NCBI GenBank assembly: GCA_045530865.1
Contig: JAZSCX010000008.1
Span: 1 to 10,359 of the forward strand
DNA length: 10,359 nt
From: Avoscillospira sp045530865
Lineage (GTDB): Bacteria > Bacillota > Clostridia > Oscillospirales > Oscillospiraceae
Reading direction: 5' to 3'
The notes under the pieces: model-generated
Databases searched by the model: none
Told to the model about the DNA's origin: nothing
What the model saw: the letters and a program-made list of their open reading frames with translations, nothing else
Made by a program: the position numbers and the translations under genes
Shown here: piece after piece, positions 6,076-10,359 of the stretch
Position numbering within the stretch: position 1 is the first letter of the stretch
Layout of the letters: the number at the start of each line of letters is the position of its first letter

Positions 6076-6114
6076 TGCAAAACAGTCTGTGCAAAGCACA
6101 GACTGTTTTGCATT
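6074..6114. terminator. Terminator at the end of the atp operon
   Basis: A 19-bp perfect inverted repeat (6074-6092 with 6096-6114) with a three-base loop. The core ACAGTCTGTGC / GCACAGACTGT is flanked by AAAA and TTTT, so either strand gives a GC hairpin with a short U-run. The atpC stop codon (6114-6116) overlaps its edge, so the hairpin begins directly at the end of the coding sequence. It would close the atp transcript and also block antisense reading from the left. Confidence 0.85.
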
Positions 6115-6515
6115 TATTTCTTTTCGGCAATGCTCAGGCGAACCTGGGCGCGCTTGAGACGGGCATTGGCATACTGCCTGGTCTGCTCATCGCAGTCGGG
6201 GGCAGCCAGCATTTTCTCGGCACGGGCCAGAGAGGCCTTGGCCCGCTCCACATCGATCTCATCGGCCCACTCAAAGGTGGTGGCGACGACCTTGACCTCG
6301 CCATCGGTGACAGCCAGCATACCGCCGATGCAGGCTGCATGGCGCTCACCGTCCTCAGTGACCAGCTTCGCAGGACCCATACCCAGCGCCGTGACAAAGT
6401 TGATATGCCGCGCCAGAATACCGACCTGCCCATTGATGGTGGGAACCAGAAACCGCTCCGCCTGACCATCATACCGCTGCCCATCGGGCGTTACGATCTG
6501 CAAATGGTACGTCAT
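6114..6515 (-). CDS. atpC: ATP synthase F1 epsilon subunit
   Basis: This is part of the central stalk of F1; it links gamma to the c-ring and can inhibit ATP hydrolysis through its C-terminal helices. It is 133 aa, normal length. The N-terminal beta-sandwich (about 1-84) has the characteristic IVTPDGQRYDGQAERFLVPT, NGQVGILARH and GGMLAVTDGEVKVVA segments. The C-terminal helical hairpin (about 87-131) is rich in Ala, Arg and Lys (DVERAKASLARAEKML and ARLKRAQVRLSIAEKK). The start ATG 6515 overlaps the atpD stop by four bases (ATGA), with an AGGGTGAT ribosome-binding sequence inside atpD. It is the last gene of the operon and is followed at once by a terminator. Confidence 0.95.
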   Translation of the reverse strand: MTYHLQIVTPDGQRYDGQAERFLVPTINGQVGILARHINFVTALGMGPAKLVTEDGERHAACIGGMLAVTDGEVKVVATTFEWADEIDVERAKASLARAEKMLAAPDCDEQTRQYANARLKRAQVRLSIAEKK

Positions 6516-7906
6516 GCCTGATCACCCTTTGCCTTTGCCACGACTTCATCGATGGAACCGACAAACAGGAATGCAGATTCCGGAATGTCATCATGGACGC
6601 CTTCAATGATCTCGCGGAAGCCGCGGATGGTCTCTTTCAGAGGCACATACTTGCCCTGATAGCCGGTGAACTGCTCGGCAACGGAGAAGGGCTGAGACAG
6701 GAAGCGCTGGACCTTTCGGGCACGGTTGACCGTCAGCTTATCGGCCTCGGACAGTTCGTCCATACCCATAATAGCGATGATATCCTGCAGTTCCTTGTAG
6801 CGCTGCAGAATTCTCTGCACACTTCTGGCGACCTCATAGTGCTCCTGACCCACCACATCGGCAGACAGGATTCGGGAAGTAGAGGCCAGCGGATCCACGG
6901 CGGGATAGATGCCCAGAGAGGCAATGGAACGATCCAGAACCGTGGTGGCATCCAGATGGGTAAAGGTGGTGGCGGGAGCCGGGTCCGTCAGGTCATCTGC
7001 AGGGACATAAACTGCCTGAATGGACGTAATGGAGCCTTCCCTGGTGGAGGTGATTCGCTCCTGCAAAGCGCCCATTTCCGTGGCAAGCGTGGGCTGATAG
7101 CCGACGGCGGAGGGCATACGGCCCAGCAGGGCGGAGACCTCGGAGCCAGCCTGGGTGAAACGGAAAATGTTATCGATGAACAACAGCACGTCCTGATGCT
7201 TCACATCGCGGAAATACTCCGCCATGGTCAGGCCGGACAGTCCCACACGCATACGGGCCCCGGGGGGTTCGTTCATCTGACCGTAGACCAGCGCTGTCTT
7301 GCTGAGAACGCCGGATTCCTTCATTTCGTTGTACAGGTCGTTGCCTTCACGGGTACGCTCACCGACGCCGGTGAACACGGATAGACCGCCGTGCTGCTTG
7401 GCAACGTTGTTGATCAGCTCCATGATCAGAACGGTCTTGCCGACGCCTGCGCCGCCGAACAGACCGATCTTGCCGCCCTTGGCATAGGGGCAGATCAGGT
7501 CGACGACCTTGATGCCGGTCTCCAGAATCTCCGTAGTGGATTCCTGCTCATCAAAGCTGGGAGCAGGACGGTGGATGGGCCAGCGTTCCGCCTGCTCCGG
7601 TGCAGGCTGGTTGTCCACAGGCTCACCCAGCAGATTGAAGATTCGGCCCAGACACTCCTCACCGACGGGCACAGTGATGGCCTTGCCGGTGTCCACCGCT
7701 TCCATGCCGCGCTCCAGACCGTCAGTGGAGGCCATGGCGATACAGCGGGCGATGTTATCGCCGATATGCTGCGCCACTTCCACCGTCAGCTTGGCGCCGC
7801 GGTGCTGGATCTCGATGGCATTGAGCAGGTTGGGCAACTGACCGTCGGGGAAACGGATATCCAGAACAGGTCCGATGACCTGTGCAATGGTACCGATATT
7901 GGACAA
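6512..7906 (-). CDS. atpD: ATP synthase F1 beta subunit (catalytic)
   Basis: This subunit holds the catalytic nucleotide sites that make ATP from ADP and phosphate as gamma rotates. It is 464 aa, full length. Walker A is GGAGVGKT (151-158), the catalytic Glu is in GERTREGND (Glu183), Walker B is LLFID (241-245), and GRMPSAVGYQPTLATEMG (262-279) is the adenine-side signature. The DELSEED-type loop reads DELSEAD (383-389). The beta-barrel is about 1-75 and the helical C-domain about 350-464. The start is TTG at 7906: an in-frame TGA lies three codons upstream and the first Met is residue 58, inside the conserved barrel, so TTG is forced. AAAGGAG lies ten bases upstream. Unlike the other atp junctions, a 129-bp gap with a dispersed repeat separates it from atpG. 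Confidence 0.97.
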   Translation of the reverse strand: MSNIGTIAQVIGPVLDIRFPDGQLPNLLNAIEIQHRGAKLTVEVAQHIGDNIARCIAMASTDGLERGMEAVDTGKAITVPVGEECLGRIFNLLGEPVDNQPAPEQAERWPIHRPAPSFDEQESTTEILETGIKVVDLICPYAKGGKIGLFGGAGVGKTVLIMELINNVAKQHGGLSVFTGVGERTREGNDLYNEMKESGVLSKTALVYGQMNEPPGARMRVGLSGLTMAEYFRDVKHQDVLLFIDNIFRFTQAGSEVSALLGRMPSAVGYQPTLATEMGALQERITSTREGSITSIQAVYVPADDLTDPAPATTFTHLDATTVLDRSIASLGIYPAVDPLASTSRILSADVVGQEHYEVARSVQRILQRYKELQDIIAIMGMDELSEADKLTVNRARKVQRFLSQPFSVAEQFTGYQGKYVPLKETIRGFREIIEGVHDDIPESAFLFVGSIDEVVAKAKGDQA

Positions 7907-7950
7907 AAGGGGTCAACTCCTTTCTGACTGTTTTCATGTGTGTGCCACAG

Positions 7951-7970
7951 GCAGTCTGTCAGCAGACTGC
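7951..7970. repeat. Perfect hairpin in the atpG-atpD gap
   Basis: GCAGTCTG (7951-7958) and CAGACTGC (7963-7970) form a perfect 8-bp stem with a TCAG loop. No T-tract follows on the minus strand, so it is unlikely to terminate the atp transcript; it may instead be an RNA-stability or processing structure, or the far end of the repeat at 7978-8014. It lies about 45 bases upstream of the atpD start. Confidence 0.65.
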
Positions 7971-7977
7971 GGAGTAA

Positions 7978-8014
7978 CGGATTGCCACGTCGGCTCCGCC
8001 TCCTCGCAATGACA
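7978..8014 (-). repeat. Single-arm copy of the TCATTGCGAG...GTGGCAATCCG repeat
   Basis: Read on the minus strand it begins TGTCATTGCGAGG and ends CGTGGCAATCCG, matching the left arm of the element at 1050-1180 at both ends. The middle differs, but forms an equivalent mini-hairpin, GGC-GGA-GCC. A clear second arm was not found in the rest of the gap. A further small hairpin, AAGAAGC (8020-8026) with GCTTCTT (8030-8036), lies at its side and overlaps the atpG stop codon. The repeat sits inside an essential operon without separating it from its promoter. Confidence 0.75.
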
Positions 8015-8035
8015 CACGGAAGAAGCAGTGCTTCT

Positions 8036-8890
8036 TTAGTTCTCTGCGCCGGCGACGATCTCCGTGATCTCCTGCGTGATGGCGCCCTGACGGGCACGGT
8101 TATACTGCAGGGACAGGCCTTCGATCATTTCATCGGCATTTTTCGTAGCGGAGTCCATGGCGGTACGGCGGGCAGCCTGCTCGGAGCAGAGGCTCTCCCG
8201 CAGTGCACCGTAGATCACGCCGCCCAGATATTCCGGTACAATGGCGTTGAACACGGAAACGCTGTCCGGCTCGTAAATCGTCAGCTGTCGGAAGCCCTCC
8301 CGCTTTTTGGGGGATGCCACCACCGACAGGGGCAGCATGGGCAGGGATGCGGGGGTCTGGGTCAGCACCGACACAAAGTTGGTGTAGCACACCACCACCT
8401 GATCGAATCTGCCTTCCAGATACTCCTTACACAGCTGCTTTGCCATGGTATAGCATTCGCCAGAATTGACATCCTCCGCCACGGGATAGAGCGTATTGAC
8501 CAGCGGGATCCCGCGGGAACGGAAATACTCCGTGGCCTTCTTGCCGATAGGCAGCACCACGGCATCCTTCCCTTCCATCTGTGCCATGGCCAGCTTCAGT
8601 ACATTGTTGTTGTAGCCGCCGGCCAGACCACGGTCACCGGCAATGACCACAAAGCAGTACTTTTCGCCTCTGGGCGCCTGCACATAGGGGGAGGTCAGAT
8701 CCGTGTTGGCGTCGGCAATGTCATGGATCGTCTGATAGAGAACTTCAAAATAAGGACGGCTGGCAATGGCGCGTTCCTGCGCGCCGCGCAGCTTGGAGGC
8801 AGCCACCATTTCCATGGCCTTGGTGGTCTGCTTGGTGGATTCCATGCTGCGGATGCGGCTTTTGATCTCCTTGGAGGAAACACCTGCCAT
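8036..8890 (-). CDS. atpG: ATP synthase F1 gamma subunit
   Basis: This is the rotating central shaft of F1. It is 284 aa, normal length. The N-terminal helix carries the conserved KEIKSRIRSMESTKQTTKAMEMVAASKL (about 7-34), the mid-domain has FVVIAGDRGLAGGYNNNV (80-97), and the C-terminal helix reads DSATKNADEMIEGLSLQYNRARQGAITQEITEIVAGA (246-282), which packs inside the alpha/beta hexamer. The start ATG 8890 has AAAGGAG about nine bases upstream; that SD overlaps the atpA stop codon, and the genes are 14 bp apart. The gene ends in TAA at 8036-8038, within a small hairpin. Confidence 0.96.
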   Translation of the reverse strand: MAGVSSKEIKSRIRSMESTKQTTKAMEMVAASKLRGAQERAIASRPYFEVLYQTIHDIADANTDLTSPYVQAPRGEKYCFVVIAGDRGLAGGYNNNVLKLAMAQMEGKDAVVLPIGKKATEYFRSRGIPLVNTLYPVAEDVNSGECYTMAKQLCKEYLEGRFDQVVVCYTNFVSVLTQTPASLPMLPLSVVASPKKREGFRQLTIYEPDSVSVFNAIVPEYLGGVIYGALRESLCSEQAARRTAMDSATKNADEMIEGLSLQYNRARQGAITQEITEIVAGAEN

Positions 8891-8904
8891 AGTGACGCAC
8901 TCCT

Positions 8905-10359
8905 TTACACTTCGGGATGGAACTGGCTCAGCAGTTCATTCAGCGCGGACTTCAGGTTTTCCTCAGTTTCGGGCTCCAGTTTGCCGCTTTCACGGATAGC
9001 GGTCAGCACATGGCTGTATCGGGTATCCATGAATTCTTCCAGCTGCCGTTCAAACTCAGGGATCTCATCCAGAGTCAGGTTGTTCAAATAGCCCTTGGTA
9101 ACAGCATAAATGATGCAAACCTGCTGGGCAACTTCCTTGGGAGCATTGTTGCGCTGCTTCAGAACAGCCACGATCCGCTCACCCAGAGCCAGACGGGACT
9201 TGGTGTCAGCATCCAGATCGGAACCGAACTGGGCGAAGCTCTGCAGCTCACGGTACTGGGAGTACAAAAGCTTCAGGGAGCCTGCGACCTTCTTCATAGC
9301 CTTGATCTGGGCATCGCCGCCGACACGGGAAACGGAAATACCGGGGTTAACGGCGGGCATAACACCTGCGTTAAAGAGCCCAGTCTCCAGGAAGATCTGG
9401 CCGTCGGTAATGGAGATCACGTTGGTGGGGATATAGGCGGAAACGTCGCCTGCCTGGGTCACGATGATAGGCAGCGCGGCCAAAGAACCGCCGCCGCGCG
9501 CATCGGACATCTGTGCAGCGCGCTCCAGAAGACGGGAATGGAGATAGAAAACGTCGCCGGGGTAAGCTTCGCGTCCGGGTGGACGGCGGATCAGCAAACT
9601 AATGGCACGGTAGGCCACAGCATGCTTGCTCAGGTCATCGTAAATGACCAGCACATCCTTACCCTGGTGCATGAAATGCTCACCCATGGAACAGCCGGAG
9701 TAGGGGGCGATATACTGCATAGGAGCCAGCTCCGAAGCGGTGGCGGAAACCACGATGGTATAGTCCATAGCGCCGCCTGCGGTCAGATTCTCTACCACCT
9801 GTGCAACGGTGGAGCGCTTCTGGCCGATGGCCACGTAAACGCAGATCACGTCCTTGCCCTTCTGGTTGATAATGGTGTCGATTGCCAGGGTGGTCTTACC
9901 GGTCTGGCGGTCGCCGATGATCAGCTCACGCTGACCGCGACCGATGGGGATCATGGCGTCGATAGCCTTGATACCGGTCTGCAGGGGTACCGAAACCGAT
10001 TTTCTCTCGATAATGCCGGGCGCCTTGCGCTCGATGGGGCGGATCTCGCTATAGCTGACGGGTCCCTTGCCGTCTATGGGCTGTCCGAGGGCGTCAACCA
10101 CTCTGCCGATCAGCGACTCGCCAACGGGCACCGAAACCACGTTGCCCGTCCGCGTTACCACGCTTCCCTCCGAGATACCCACATCGGTACCCAGAAGAAC
10201 GGCAGACACGCAATTCTCCTCCAGATCCAGTGCCATACGGTAGGAGCCGTTGCAGAATTTCAAAAGCTCGTTGGAGCGACACTGATCAAGACCAGACACC
10301 TTGGCAATTCCGTCGCCGAGCTGAATTACGTTTCCGGTCTCGTCGCGCTCGGTCTTGTC
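8905..10359 (-). CDS. atpA: ATP synthase F1 alpha subunit, N-terminus cut by window edge
   Basis: This is the non-catalytic nucleotide-binding subunit that alternates with beta in the F1 hexamer. The frame is open to the right edge: the codons from 10359 read DKTERDETGNVIQLGDGIAK and continue into VSGLDQCRSNELL, so the GTG at 10299 is an internal valine and not a start. With 484 residues visible, some 20-25 N-terminal residues are missing. In visible numbering, Walker A GDRQTGKT is at 149-156, the Walker B region VLVIYDDLSKHA at 236-247, and the arginine finger lies in ISVSRVGG (Arg345). The C-terminal helical domain is intact and ends in TAA. Gene order atpA-atpG-atpD-atpC is the standard F1 order; delta and Fo genes are expected beyond the edge. 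Confidence 0.97.
   Translation of the reverse strand, partial: DKTERDETGNVIQLGDGIAKVSGLDQCRSNELLKFCNGSYRMALDLEENCVSAVLLGTDVGISEGSVVTRTGNVVSVPVGESLIGRVVDALGQPIDGKGPVSYSEIRPIERKAPGIIERKSVSVPLQTGIKAIDAMIPIGRGQRELIIGDRQTGKTTLAIDTIINQKGKDVICVYVAIGQKRSTVAQVVENLTAGGAMDYTIVVSATASELAPMQYIAPYSGCSMGEHFMHQGKDVLVIYDDLSKHAVAYRAISLLIRRPPGREAYPGDVFYLHSRLLERAAQMSDARGGGSLAALPIIVTQAGDVSAYIPTNVISITDGQIFLETGLFNAGVMPAVNPGISVSRVGGDAQIKAMKKVAGSLKLLYSQYRELQSFAQFGSDLDADTKSRLALGERIVAVLKQRNNAPKEVAQQVCIIYAVTKGYLNNLTLDEIPEFERQLEEFMDTRYSHVLTAIRESGKLEPETEENLKSALNELLSQFHPEV

Noticed and set aside
6016..6099. Upstream ATG starts for the small protein
   Set aside because: They lie in or before the promoter and terminator at 6047-6114; the ATG at 6015 has the ribosome binding site.
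6593..7384. A 263-codon plus-strand frame opposite atpD
   Set aside because: It lies wholly inside conserved atpD on the other strand, and its His/Gly-rich composition is that of a shadow frame.
7940..9091. A 383-codon plus-strand open frame opposite atpG and the end of atpA
   Set aside because: His/Gly-rich translation typical of the reverse complement of a GC-rich gene; it crosses the intergenic repeat and lies over two certain ATP synthase genes.
1..10359. CRISPR arrays, tRNA/rRNA genes, transposase genes, toxin-antitoxin or defence systems
   Set aside because: I looked for regularly spaced repeats, cloverleaf or rRNA signatures and recognisable mobile or defence proteins and found none; the genes are metabolic, ATP synthase and regulatory.

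Overview
The window reads as chromosomal DNA of a GC-rich member of the Clostridia (Firmicutes/Bacillota), most likely of the Oscillospirales/Ruminococcaceae type. This rests on protein style, strong AAAGGAG-type ribosome binding sites, A/T-tract hairpin terminators, TTG starts, a three-cysteine Bacillus-type cytidine deaminase and small palindromic repeats between genes. The taxon is inferred from these features, not proven.

Layout. Plus strand, left: the 3' part of pepT (peptidase T, cut by the left edge). A 331-bp gap follows, holding repeat debris, a roughly 131-bp MITE-like inverted-repeat element and an intrinsic terminator. Next is a translationally coupled pair: an ECF-type RNA polymerase sigma factor (probably starting at TTG 1332) and a single-pass membrane protein that is probably its anti-sigma factor or sensor. 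Both plus-strand blocks converge on the minus-strand genes across about 170 bp of palindromes. Everything from 3451 to the right edge is on the minus strand. In transcription order it runs atpA (cut by the right edge), atpG, atpD, atpC, then a terminator and a very good SigA-type promoter, a 72-aa small protein of unknown function, a second terminator-like hairpin, and the nucleoside-salvage genes deoD, deoB and cdd.

How the genes work together. atpA-G-D-C encode alpha, gamma, beta and epsilon of the F1 part of ATP synthase; the Fo genes and delta are presumably beyond the right edge. deoD, deoB and cdd form a tight set (2-bp gap, then 11-bp overlap). It deaminates cytidine, phosphorolyses purine nucleosides and isomerises (deoxy)ribose-1-phosphate to the 5-phosphate. 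The sigma/membrane-protein pair should be an autoregulated envelope or stress signalling module.

Most of the window is housekeeping. The non-routine signals are: (i) a dispersed repeat whose three arm copies appear to keep an internal mini-hairpin by compensatory change, with one copy lodged between atpG and atpD; (ii) a consensus extended -10 promoter abutting the atp terminator and driving an orphan small protein that resembles a RiPP leader; (iii) a strong terminator so close to deoD that no promoter fits after it, implying read-through or attenuation; and (iv) a sigma-factor gene whose annotated-looking ATG touches the Shine-Dalgarno sequence. I saw no complete new defence system, CRISPR array, prophage or full IS element.
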